64,000 nt of DNA from Globisporangium splendens (Eukaryota; Oomycota; Peronosporomycetes; Pythiales; Pythiaceae): NCBI GenBank assembly GCA_006386115.1, contig VFIW01000122.1:1-64000 (forward strand), read 5' to 3'. The position numbers were made by a program, and so were the translations under genes. How positions within the stretch are numbered: position 1 is the stretch's first letter; every line of letters starts with the position of its first letter. The notes below the pieces were generated by a model. It had not been told where the DNA came from. It ran no database searches and was given only the letters and a program-made list of their open reading frames with translations. This document shows, one piece after another, positions 1 through 10,605 of this stretch.

Positions 1-1036
1 CATTTCCCATATTGCCTCCGCCTCTTTCTCCGGATCACCGCCGCATGCGCATGTACTGAATATGAATGCGCTTCCGTGAAGAGCACGACAGAGATACGAA
101 TTAATGCGGCATGCACACAAACGTGGTTGAAGTTTCTCAGTTTCAACCTCTCTATTGGCGTATTGTTTCCTTCCGCAGTCGCACTGACTGTATCACGTTC
201 ATACAAGAGTCTTAAAGCGTACATTCGTATTAGAGCATCGATTATTGAAGATCAAGCATCTAGCAAAGTGTAACTGTCGAGGGGTATTTTAATCGAACCC
301 TTTTTCGAGGAAACAGGACGGAAAAATTGCGTAATGCTCCTCTTCCTGTCTCTTCTTCAATCCACATTTTTGTATCGGAAGATCACGCACATTATAAAAC
401 TGGACAGCCTTTTTAAACTTTAAGTCGGCAAACACCGAGTGCTGATTCGATGGCCGCATGGATAAACAGGAGCGATGGTGTTGATTAGACCCCTCTCCAC
501 GCACCAGCAGCAGCTGCCTGCGACACACTGACAATACTCATTGTACAATATTTCGTACGCATTGCAGCCATCATCACAGGCATAATCAGTTTTCCAAATG
601 TGATGAGTGGAGGAGAGTCAGCAGAGTTCCCAGTTGAGGGTTCCCCCAAATTCGTCCGACCTTCATGTGGCTTACAGTCACTTGGTGCGTGTTCTCGTGG
701 AGACCCACTACTTGCAGACTGCACCATTGCGGAATCAGGGGGAGTGTTCATGCGTATTTCAATCAACATCAAGAAAACAATTAGCAAATATCAAGCATCG
801 ACACAACTCAGCTGAACACAACCCTTTAACAAAATGCATGATCTCGTCTTTTCGATGCTTGAAGCTCGTCTGCGACGAAGCGTCGAAAATCGTCACGAGC
901 TCATCAATTTGAAGAGTCTCTACAGTAGATTTCCGTACTCGCTCCTCCTCCTGTTCGATTCTCACGTCCCAATGTCGGCGCGCTCCTATTGTTTTCTATT
1001 GCTGTTTTCCATTCTTTCTTTCCGTCCTGAGCCTTG
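1..1036. other. No supported gene; upstream flank
   Basis: Only short open frames (up to about 100 codons) occur on either strand and none shows a recognisable motif or convincing splice structure. The last 150 bases, rich in short pyrimidine runs, probably contain the promoter and 5' leader of the FYVE gene that begins at 1037. A minus-strand frame at 485-787 has some hydrophobic residues but nothing to support it as a gene. Confidence 0.4.
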
Positions 1037-3650
1037 ATGGGTATGCGAGAAGCGCCAGCGGAGGTCGTCGCCGCGCACATCCCGCCGGCAGCGCCGCGTG
1101 ACCGTGAGACTGCGACTTCAACAATCGGATCGGTGGCCGCCGACCTCCACCAACCCACTGCCGCCACTCCCACTACCGACCAGTCCCCTTCTTCCGAGCT
1201 CTCGATGACAGCGCAACTCGAACTGCACTGGTCGCGGCGCAAGACGCAGTTCTTCGCGCACTTCAAGGCGCTCAGCGACGAGGAGAAGGGCCTCGCTGAC
1301 CCGCTCGAGAAGCCCGTGGAGAAAGAGACCCAGTCTCCACCCTCATCCGGCGGACACGCGGACTCGAAATGCCATGTGTGCAACGCCGCACTGCGGCTCC
1401 TGCGACTGCGTGTAAGTGAAAAATCAGGCTCTGTTTATCCATTCATGGCGTGGCGATGGTTTATATTCACGTGTGTGCTCTTTGTCTTTGTGTATATAGC
1501 ACCACTGCCGCAACTGTGGGCTCGCGGTGTGCGGCGTGCACAGCAAGAACCAGGTGCCGCTGCCGCATCTCGGGATCATGAAGGAGGTGCGCGTGTGCGA
1601 TATCTGCACGCGGCAGCTCGTGCAGCGCCGTGCGGGGTACCGCAGCCCGAAGAAGCAGCGCCGCAGCTCGGCGTTCGGACGCCACGAGTCGGCCGACGAG
1701 GACGACGTGCTGTCTCCGCTTGTGTCGGACAGGCTGCCGTCGCCGATCACGCCGCGAACGGACAGCTCGCTCTCTTACAGCGGGTCGATGGACTCGCAAC
1801 TGTTTGGCCCCATGGACGGCATCATCTACAGCTGCACGCTCGAGGAGCAGGACAACACAGTGGATGACATCCTCTACTTGGGTACATTTACGATGGGTGG
1901 TCGCTCGTTTGTGAGTCGCCGCATGAGCGCGAACGTCGCGATCTGGAAGGACCGCACGTTCATGCTGACGTCGGCCGAGATGCTCTGCTTCAAGGCGAGC
2001 GAGGACGACGCGGCGCTCGGCGAAGTGCGCTCGTCCGTGCACCTCACGGAGATTCTGCACGTTGAAGTCAGCGACGAGTTCCCGCGGATCTTGACGGTGA
2101 TCCGCTCGGATGGCCGCATTTTCCGGATCCGCGCCAAGACCCCCGAGCAGTGCCAAGAGATCGCGGTTGCGCTCAAGAAGGCCATGCAGCAGTTCCAGGA
2201 CGCGATGTACAAGCTGCAGCGCGGTCCGCAGCCCGAGGACAATTGCATCAGCTGCGCGACGGTCCAGCACGAGTCGTCTTTGCCCGAGCAAGTCGTCGTC
2301 GCGGCACCAGCGATCGGTGAAGTGTTCCACGTCGACATGTACCCATCGAGCATCCTGCGTCTGTACGTGAACGGTCCAAACGCGAACGGCGTGGCGCTGT
2401 ACTCCTGTGAGATGCTGCAGTCGCGCGATCCGCGCAGCCTCGTGGTCGAAGCCGATCCGCTGCCATCGGCGCCGAATGAGCTCAACCGGTTGCATGTGAC
2501 GTTGCAGTCCACCGACGTGCCGCCGACAGCGTCGATGAACGAGAACCGCCGCAAGTTCTGGGGCTTCATTGCGTTCCTCGTCGCGCTCGCGTCAGGTATG
2601 AAGACCATGCGGGTAACGTCGGTCGAGCTGCTCGCGTGGCTGCTGGCGCTGATCTTGGTGCTCACGCGGTTCCACAACCCGATCAGCCTGCTGATCACGA
2701 CCAAGCGACTTCATTTCTACAAGAAGTTTAGCGTGAGCTGTGCACAGATCGTCATGGGCAAGAGCGACGAGGAGAACGTGAACGAGCTGATTCCCGATGA
2801 CGAACTCGACAACCGGTTCCTCGAGGGCTGCAACGGCGAAGTCGATGAGGCGAAGCGCCGATACGTGAAGACCATGGCGTGGCGCAAGGAGAACGACATT
2901 GACAACATTTTCCTGCGTCCGGCGCCAAAGTACCACATCATGAAGGAGAGTATGGTGCACTACACGCACAAGAAGGACAAACTTGGCCATCCCGTGAGCA
3001 TTGAGTATCTCGGATCCATGCGGAAATCGATGGAGTACTTTTTGGCGCAGGGTGTGACGTACGATGAGGCAGTGATGCACCACATCTTGGGGCTCGAGTT
3101 CCTGTTCAAAGTGGTGGATCCGCGGCCGTTCCCTGAGGGCGTGATGCTCAAGATCTACGATATCAAGGGCATCTCGTGGGGCGACGTGAGTGGCGACGTG
3201 TTCAACTACATGAAGCAGCTCGGCGAGATCGTGGCCGAGTACAACCCGGAGCGCATCTACCAGGTGTTCATCCTGAACCCGCCGACGTGGTTCAATCTGA
3301 TCTGGAAGCTCGTGTCGCCGTTGATCAACCCGAAGACCCGTGAGCGCGTGCACGTGCTGCGCGGCCAGAAGGATATCCAGAAGGCGCTCTTGGAGTTCAT
3401 CGACCCGGAAAACCTGCCGGTCGAGTTCGGCGGCAAGTGCAAGTGCGAAGGCGGCTGCGCGACGCACTCGCCCGAGGAAACTGATCTCCGCGAGTACGTT
3501 GAGTTTGTCAACAACTACAAGGGGGAACCCGGAGACGCGGTCGTGAAGGACGCGTTCGAGAAACTGTGCGCGAAATACCACGCGCAACTGCCGCCCGGCG
3601 AGTGGAACAGTGCCACGACTGCGACTCCGCCGACTTCAGCAAAGGTGTAA
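1037..3650 (+). CDS. FYVE + PH + membrane anchor + CRAL-TRIO (Sec14-like) lipid-binding protein
   Basis: Join 1037-1411, 1500-3650 (841 codons incl. stop TAA; one 88-bp phase-0 intron). The intron falls inside the FYVE finger: CHVC pairs lie before it, and RHHCRNCG is formed exactly across the splice, followed by CDIC, giving the Cys pairs and basic R-HHCR-CG signature that binds PI3P on endosomes (about residues 112-170). A PH-like module follows (about 264-366). Then comes a pair of hydrophobic segments around 480-525 separated by a short basic turn, which looks like a membrane hairpin. A CRAL-TRIO/Sec14 lipid-transfer domain (about 565-770) precedes an acidic tail containing a small Cys cluster (CKCEGGC). 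The likely role, by inference from the domains, is moving or sensing phosphoinositides or other lipids at endosomal membranes. The upstream TTG in frame is ignored; the first ATG is at 1037. Confidence 0.85.
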
Positions 3651-3810
3651 ACACTCGAGTGTGTACGTATGTGTGTGTCGATCGAATTTGTCTTCTTTTT
3701 CAGCCACAGACATCAAAATTATAATTATTCTTTCGTAAGTGTCTTGATCGGTGTCTCTCTCGTGCATTCGTTTGTTGTCGCTTGGTTTATGCGCTTTTGC
3801 TTTTCTCGAC

Positions 3811-6800
3811 TTAGCTGTTCTCTAGTTGGCACAGATCCATGAGATGGCGAAGCGTTGGTCGACTACACACAAAGCTCATTGTTAATGAGAAGATGAAACA
3901 TGAAAAAGGAAATGCAATGCTGAGAAATCGTACCCGTGCGGACAATTCCAGGGTTGCTCTAAACCCGACAGGTTTCGCACAATCTACGAAGTGCAAGAGC
4001 AAAAGCACATGAATGAGTTAGGCATTGCAGCAATGAATATACTCAGGCACACGCACCTTTTGCATTTCGTCTTTATGGAGCGCAGTGCCGATCATAATGG
4101 AGCTTCGACACGCTCGCGACGCAAACATCGCCATCACTTTCGGTAGCCGGATGCTCGCCGCGTTCGTCGGCGCGTCCATCAAAAGCGATGCGAGTTCGCG
4201 AATGTCTGCATCGCAAGAGAAAGAAAGACATCAGATATTGGAGCATTGATCGCTCGCACGATTTTCTTTTTACCTTCAACTCCAAATTGCGTGTGCTTTG
4301 TGAATGGGAGCGATAACAGCTTGAGCTTCTTGGTGGCTGGTGCGTCTTTCTGGACGAGAAACGTGAATCCATTTTTCGCAAACACGTCCAAGTGATCCAA
4401 GATCACCATTTCTTCACCCGCTGTGAGCTCCAGGGGCAACGGCCGCACTAACGGTTGCTGATGCAGTACCGTCGTCTGCTGCAGCGTCTCGTAGTTGAAT
4501 TTCTCATCACTTGCGTGCTGGTCAACGATGAACAGATCATCGTCCAACTTGCCAATGATGAAGCCGAGGTTGAACTGTCCCAGCACCTGCATCCGCTTGA
4601 AATCGTCCTTCTTGAGCACGCGCTGCAACGCTGCAGCAGCGACGTCATTGTCCTCTTCCACACTGCTTTCACTGGATGTCGAACACGCTTGCGGCACTTT
4701 GAGCCGTGTTTTCTGCTTGCGCTGGATTTCGTCCTCGACTTCTTCCTTGAAAAACTGCTTCCGCTGCGCCAACATTTCTCTAAATGACCATTTCGTAGGC
4801 TCCAAATCCTTCTTCATGCTCAGCTCGTCACTGCGGACGTCTGCACGTTCGTCACCACGATACAGTCGTTGTCTTTTAGTTCGAGGATGTGGCTCATCAT
4901 CGCTAGAAGGTGGTGACTCAGCTCGTGCTCGTGGACTTGGCGTGGCTGCTGCGTGTTTTGCAGACCGTCGTTTTGATGGCTGAGCAGCTACTTCCGAAGG
5001 ATGACGGTGACGCGAGGAGCAGCAGCCTGAGTGCGCGTGGTCGCCACTCTTTGTCATGGAGTGAGACATCGGAGAAGGCGTCGTACTGGAAGATTGCGGA
5101 GCAATAGCATGATCAGTTGGATTTTGCGCTTTTGATGGCGTTCTTTTCGGAGACAAAACTTCCACAATGACAGCCCCGCCCACTGAAGATGGAGGCTGAA
5201 CGGGAGGGGGATCCGCATAATCACTTGCACGAAGAATGGAGTGCTCTGCGTGCGCAGGTTCTTTTGGCGGACTTGGATCTGTGTTCAACGCTTCAAACTG
5301 CTCTCGGACCTCTACGGGTGCCTCTGTGGATTGCTGTGGATACGACTGAGACAACTTGGTTGAAGCGCTCACGTCTTCTTCAGACTTTTTGGCATCCTGC
5401 GTAAAGCTCGACAAGAGAGGCTGCACCAAAAAGGTGCCTCGACTTGGCTCGTACGACTTATTCAGCTGTGTCTTGAATGCTTGAATGATCTCTGCTTCCT
5501 GCAGTCAGCAAGTGAACAAGCACTCCAGTCAGTTGACAAGCCTCATCACATATTCCAAGTCCATTCACCCATCTCATCTGACACGCACATGTTTGATAAA
5601 CGTCTCCCGTTTGTCTGGAGTCACATTCACGTCATAATCTCCCAATGGTAGCAGGAAATTCAAGACGCACGCTGGCTTCTGCTTCATTTCGTACTGCCGC
5701 CACACCTCATTCAGCGCTTTTGCCATCTATAAAAGTACATAATTGCAAGTTGTGTTGTTGAATGCCAAATGCGCCATGTCGAGTCGCAGAGAGAAGAGCA
5801 CATTGACCACGAGCACGCACCTTTGGGAGATCAAATGGCCGTCCATTGATGAAGAAAAACTGCCGGTCATTGTCACTGCGACCGACACCCGCACCAACTT
5901 TGGAGACGTATCCCACCACTTGGCGCGTCTTCTCCAGCTGCGACGCACTCACCTCATCGTCTTCATCATCATCACCACTATCGTCGTCATCACTCTCTTC
6001 GTTCTCGTCATCACTGCCAGAGCGTCCACGCCGTGATTTTGCCGCCGTCGTTGCTGGTTTGCGACTCAAATCTTGGCACGACTCATTCAAGTCAATGTCC
6101 ACCGAGAGCAGCGTACGCGCAAACTTTGTGCCAAAGACACTCGCGATGTTGTCGCCCAAACTCTGGTGCGCTTGCGTCGCGATCACCACTTGCCGCGTCG
6201 CGTGTTTTCCTGTGACGTTCACGACGCTGATCTTGACGTTCGTCGAGCTCACGGCGTACGCTTGCAGGATCTTCAGCAACTTCGCATAGTGCTTTTTGAT
6301 GTTTCGATGGAAATCCTTGTGGCGCACGGCTAAAGGCTACAAATTATGCGACATATTCAGCAAAGGCAGAGATCTTGTGACATAAATGCTCAGCACATGC
6401 CTAACGCCTACCTTGAAGAGCTCTTCGATCACTACCGTGGTCCCAACAGGTCTTGCTTTTTGTGTCTACACCGCAGAGATAAAAGCGTCAGCTATTAGAG
6501 CAGCAAAGACAACAGACTCAACGCTGACTTGATGTAAATGTTTAACTACCTGCTTGGTCAGTTTGCCCGCGCTGTCGAACTCGAGGAACGCACCGATCGG
6601 CTCGTCTTTCGTGCGCGTGCATACAGAGAAACTCGATACAAGCTGGCAAATCGAACTCAGCGCTTCTCCACTATACAGCATTGCACAGACAGCATGTAAG
6701 TGACGTTATGCCAACCAATGTACAACTTGTGCGTACCGAAAGCCGAACGACGCGACAGTCTCGATGTCCTCAAAGCGGCTGATCTTGGACGTGTAGTGCT

Positions 6801-7116
6801 TCAGCGCGATGATGTCGTAGTTGGCGGGCGCGATGCCCGAGCCGTTGTCGCTCACTTCGATGCACTCTTTCCCGAACTCCTTGAGCTTGACTTCGATCAG
6901 CGTCGCGCCGGCGTCGAGCGCGTTCTCCACCAGCTCCTTGACGGCCGTCGCCAGGTCCACGACCGACTGCCCGCTGCAGATGCGCTGCACGTCGCGCTTC
7001 TCCAGGACGTGCAGCGTACCGCCAGTGGCTTTGGGAGTCGCTGTCATTGCGGCGCTTGCTTCCGTTATGTGCGCAGACATTTTGGTGCTGACATGCACGG
7101 TCGATCGATTCCTCAT
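3811..7116 (-). CDS. PMS2: PMS2-type MutL homologue, mismatch-repair endonuclease subunit
   Basis: Nine exons: complement of 3811-3862, 3934-3983, 4057-4205, 4274-5498, 5589-5726, 5821-6336, 6412-6465, 6550-6670, 6737-7116; all phases agree and give 894 residues. The N-terminal GHKL ATPase is complete: ELVENALDAGA, DNGSGI, the TSK loop and GFRGEAL (formed across an intron). The transducer domain carries VRHKDFHRN and NVTPDKRE. A long acidic/serine-rich linker follows, then the MutL-alpha nuclease metal site DQHASDEKFNYE, SRACRSSIMIGTAL and a terminal CPHGRP motif. In the family this subunit pairs with MLH1 and nicks the daughter strand. An ATG at 7080 is an alternative start. The acidic run near 5950-6020 (codons for D/E) is longer than in animal PMS2. 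The gene is divergent from the Nudix gene. Confidence 0.93.
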
Positions 7117-7350
7117 TTGGCGCCATTTTTTGCATCAGTTTTAACAAACGCGGGGGTCAATTTAGCAATTTTGAAAGCGTTAGAAATCGAATGTGACAGA
7201 ATGAATGTTACAGCTGCTGGCAGTGTTTGGCACTTCACTTCAACACGGATCATTTCTTGTTTACGGATCAGACTAGTGCAACCTTCCGACGACATTGCCT
7301 CAAAAACACCTGCCACAAGGTTCAGTATCAGAATCGCACAAAAGTCCAAG
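7117..7350. promoter_or_regulatory. Short divergent promoter region, PMS2 / Nudix
   Basis: These 234 bases separate the start of the minus-strand PMS2 gene from the start of the plus-strand Nudix gene, so both promoters must lie here or overlap the first exons. No TATA box or clear oomycete initiator could be singled out by eye. Confidence 0.4.
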
Positions 7351-8172
7351 ATGCCACTCAGTGCCAAGGAAGAGGTCCGATGGCGCTGCGCGTCTGTGTG
7401 TGTAGACGCTATCAGTGCCCTGTATGCGTATGCATGACCGATTGCTCTGTGTGGCGCTTGTAACATGTATGCACCGTTCTCACTGTTCCGCAGGTGTGCA
7501 TTGTCGACAAAGACAACAATGTGGTTGGCAAATCGGATCGCTCCGTTATGGTGTGTGCTTCTTCCTATTGCGCGCATGACGCATATTCTCCTAAAACATA
7601 ACACAACCGCAGCAACATGCTCACTTGATATAACTATTGTTGGTTGTGCGTGCAGCGTGCGTTCAATTTGCCCCATCGTGCGTCGTACATCGTCATCAAG
7701 AACTCCAGGTACGTGGCTTCAGACCTCAGCAACATTGTTCCTTCTGCACAGCCGCTCTCTTCTCCCCTGGCTGCTGACTTGTATGTTTTCCTATGGCAGT
7801 GGCGCGTACTACGTGCAACGGCGTACGATGATCAAAGACTACTGCCCTGGCTACCTTGACCCGATGGCCGGCGGCGTCGTGCAGTACGACGAATCGTTCG
7901 AGGACAACGCTGCGCGTGAAGCGGAAGAGGAAATGGGCGTGAAGGGCGTGCCGCTCACGTACATTGGCACGTTCTACTATGAGGACCAGCGCACTCGTGT
8001 GTGGGGTGGACTCTTTGAGTGCACGTATGACGGGTCGCTGACGCTCCAGGCGGAAGAAGTGGACGAAGTGCTGGAGATGAGCGCCGACGAGATCCTGCAG
8101 CGACGTGGTGAGTTCACACCCGACGGTATCTTCGCGTTTGAGAAGTACCTCGAGTCCAAGAGCAAGAAGTAA
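7351..8172 (+). CDS. Nudix hydrolase, YfcD/IPP-isomerase-like subgroup
   Basis: Four exons, 7351-7374, 7494-7550, 7656-7708 and 7800-8172, give 168 residues with consistent phases. The Nudix box is perfect (GX5EX7REXXEEXG), read as GGVVQYDESFEDNAAREAEE then EMGV, with the metal-binding glutamates present. The flanking sequence (HRASYIVIKNS before the box, FYYEDQRTRVWGGLF and DEFTPD-like GEFTPDG after it) resembles bacterial YfcD and the Nudix relatives of isopentenyl-diphosphate isomerase. It would hydrolyse a nucleoside-diphosphate-linked or diphosphate substrate; the actual substrate is not predictable. The first exon is only 24 bases and its donor (GTCCGA) is weak, so the N-terminus is the least certain part. 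No targeting peptide is evident, so it is probably cytosolic. Confidence 0.88.
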
Positions 8173-8262
8173 AACTCCTCTGTATTGACCGCATGACCGT
8201 GAAAGTCTGATCCATCTGCTTTATAAAATAGTTGAGGTTGCCATTATGAAGTTGCTTTTACC

Positions 8263-9482
8263 CTACTTGCTTTCTGTTTGCTGTTTCCTGCCTACGAATT
8301 TGTCCATCCCATGATGTCCACCCGCTAGCGAGAGCAACCAATCGTGCCATTCCACAGGCAGAAGCCGCGAGATCGGAGCTACCCACGGGATCACCCACCC
8401 TCGCCAGTCTTTCGAGCAGTAGATGAGAAGCTTCTTGCCCGAGAGCATGGCGTCGTAGATGCAGTCGACAACGTCTTGCTCGTCAAGCAGCGGCACGATC
8501 GCGCGCGCGAGTCTCATCGACGACGAGTCTCCCTGGAACGCGCCGTCAAACATGCCGGTATTCACGGCACTGGGACAAACGAGAAGAGTGTGGATGTGGT
8601 CCATGTGATCGCGTTGGAGCTCCAAACGTACTGCGACAAAGAAAAGGGGAGAGCGTTAAACGCCAGATCGCCAGACGACAGTTCTTCGCTTCCACAGCTC
8701 GCTTACATGACTCGTGGAACCCATTGACGGCAGCCTTGCTGGCACAGTAATCGGTCAGACCAGCGCTACCAGCCATTCCCATCTACTCAAGCGTGAAGCA
8801 CGAAATAGTGTTAAAAGCAACTATCGCCTCCACCACAAAGAAAATATTCATCCATGCGCACCACGGACGACACTGAGACAATCAAGCCGTCCTTGCACAG
8901 CTTCATCGACGGGAGCACGGCTCGCACCATCCAGAAATGCGCCAACGTGTTCACCGCAAACGTGGCGCGGATCTGCGCGGTCGAGAGCTCCATCAGCGAC
9001 TTCCCCGAGACGATGCCTGCGTTGTTGACGAGCACGTCGATGCGCTTCGGCGCGATCTGCTTGTGGATCTCCTTCACGCATGCATCCACAGCTCTACAGT
9101 CAATCGAGTATGTGAGTGAGTCACATGGAGCCTTCCAAGCCTATTATAAAATACACAGCAGTTACACTCACTTGTCGTCGGACACATCGCACGTGTAGAT
9201 CAGCGCGCTCTTCTCCTTTTTGCCCTTGCCCTGCAACAAGTCTGTCTGCACGCGCTTCAGTGCACGCGCGTCGATGTCCAGGAGCACAAGCGTCACGCGC
9301 GCCGCATGACCATAGATTTTCTGCGCGAGTGTGCGGCCCAGGCCACTGCCCGCGCCCGTGATGAGCACGACGCGGTCGTCCAGCGAGAAGCGCGAACGCG
9401 ACGTCGCCAGTCGCGAGCGCAGCAAGAGGAGCAGCAGAAGCAGTAGCAGCAGCAGCGCCGCAACGACACACTCACCGCCCAT
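8263..9482 (-). CDS. Membrane-anchored short-chain dehydrogenase/reductase (RDH/DHRS-like)
   Basis: Complement of 8263-8630, 8707-8782, 8862-9093, 9172-9482; 328 residues, phases consistent. An N-terminal run of leucines (about residues 8-20) forms a signal anchor. The classical SDR elements follow in order: the cofactor loop TGAGSGLG, an acidic residue in LLDID that suggests NAD(H) preference, the structural NNAG, a catalytic serine in SVSSV, and the YCASK active-site Tyr/Lys. The arrangement (N-terminal anchor, about 330 residues) resembles the ER/lipid-droplet retinol dehydrogenase and 17-beta-HSD11/13 type enzymes; the substrate is unknown but likely a lipid or sterol alcohol. It is divergent from the finger-protein gene at 9929. 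A decayed copy of its second exon lies at 10413-10605. Confidence 0.88.
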
Positions 9483-9928
9483 TTTTGAGGTGCATAGGAG
9501 CAAATGCCAAATGTCAAAGATCTGGCAATTGAAGAGGGATGCCCTCTTCAAGTCGAATAATTGAAGTATCAATCGAGTTTAACAGGTATTCTTGATACCT
9601 TTTGATACTATTTTTTGGTACCTAACCTGGATGTTGTGTCAATCTGTCACGTCAATCGCACTTGGAGACCACTTTCGATTCTTCCAAGCTCCAATTACGA
9701 CAAGAAGACCGGCGTGAGGTGCTAACTCGCTTTGACCTGGTCTTCACGCACTCGGTCGCTCACTCTCCGCTGACTCGAGCCAGTCGCGTTGCATTCGGGC
9801 TCTTCCTCGTAGACGAAAGCAAAAAAGAGCGAGTGGTGATTTGCTTTGTGAGTGGATCCGTCCATCTATCGTGCTTCTCCTGTCCCTCTGAATCTGTAAT
9901 AATTGCTCGCGTCTAGAGAGGGAAAGGG
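9483..9928. other. Divergent intergenic region with a block conserved before the duplicate gene
   Basis: This region lies between the dehydrogenase and the first finger-protein gene. The stretch 9775-9838 is close to identical to 12102-12166 upstream of the second finger gene, and both end in the same purine-rich leader (gag..aaagggATGG) just before the ATG. The block is open in the same frame as the finger proteins but contains no ATG, and in this copy a TAG at 9914-9916 separates it from the gene. It is therefore best read as a conserved promoter/leader retained from the duplication. Confidence 0.55.
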
Positions 9929-10459
9929 ATGGCCACGCATTCGTCTACGACTCCCAGCAGCACCAGAGGCAGCAGTAGCAGCTCCACGGTTCAAAGCACT
10001 GCCACGATCAGTTCATCCGACGACATGCCTCATGGTCATACCATCAATAGCAACGAAGACAAAGACAGCAGTGTCATCGCCAAACCATCAACTACGGCAA
10101 CACTAGCAGTGACGACAGAAGCGCCGGCCGATAAGGACTGGGTGACAACGATGCCTGACGCCAAGAGGTGCCGCTACAAGTCGCGCAAGTGCGACAACGC
10201 TCGCTCGATCAAGCGCAATGGCCATCTGCACCAATTGTGTCCCTACCACCGCGACAAAGCCAACCAGAACCAGCGGAAATTCGATAATCAGAAGCGCAGT
10301 TGGCACTCTGATCTGCAAAAAGACGAAGGCAAGCAAGCGAATTTGCCAGCAGCGGCAGCAATCTCGATCCTCTCCGAGAAAAGTCTTTTCACACGACGGA
10401 AGATAGCAAGACAAGCAAGCCGTCCTTGCACAGCGTCTTCTATGGGCCATCCATCATAG
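9929..10459 (+). CDS. Short Cys/His finger protein, copy 1 (3'-truncated duplicate)
   Basis: 176 codons, single exon. A Ser/Thr-rich N-terminus leads to a conserved core at about residues 83-125 with spacing C-x6-C-x15-C-x2-H (CRYKSRKC ... LCPYH) followed by a basic HRDKANQNQRKFD helix-like stretch. The spacing is similar in spirit to plant WRC fingers but not the same; I do not recognise a named family, and a nucleic-acid-binding role is only inference from the basic residues. Compared with copy 2 (12274-12936) the acidic/Ser-rich C-terminal half is missing. The last dozen codons run over sequence derived from the decayed dehydrogenase exon (from about 10413), so the protein was truncated at the duplication junction. 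It may or may not still be functional. Confidence 0.6.
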   Translation: MATHSSTTPSSTRGSSSSSTVQSTATISSSDDMPHGHTINSNEDKDSSVIAKPSTTATLAVTTEAPADKDWVTTMPDAKRCRYKSRKCDNARSIKRNGHLHQLCPYHRDKANQNQRKFDNQKRSWHSDLQKDEGKQANLPAAAAISILSEKSLFTRRKIARQASRPCTASSMGHPS

Positions 10460-10605
10460 TGCGCCAACGCGTTCACTGCAAACGTGGCATGAGATCTACC
10501 TGCCTAAGAGTTCCATCAGCGATCGTCCCGAGACGTTGTCAGCGTTGCTGACGAGCAGATCGGTGTGCATGGTCTCCATCGATTTGATCACGAAGCACGT
10601 CTGTC
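10413..10605 (-). pseudogene. Decayed copy of the dehydrogenase exon 2
   Basis: On the minus strand this stretch matches the neighbouring SDR gene (8886-9080) over nearly its whole length. The block aagccgtccttgcacag is shared exactly, and the equivalents of the codons around the catalytic-region NTLAHF and LVNNAG can still be followed, but with indels and substitutions and without splice sites or flanking exons. It sits immediately 3' of the finger gene copy 1, in the same relative position the intact SDR has to copy 1's 5' side, which marks it as the remnant of a tandem duplication. Confidence 0.75.

Noticed and set aside
1467..2495. 342-codon minus-strand open frame across the FYVE gene
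   Set aside because: Shadow; the plus-strand frame carries FYVE and PH signatures.
9662..9916. 85-codon plus-strand frame before finger gene copy 1
   Set aside because: It has no motif of its own; the conserved part is explained as shared leader with copy 2 and ends at a TAG just before the gene.
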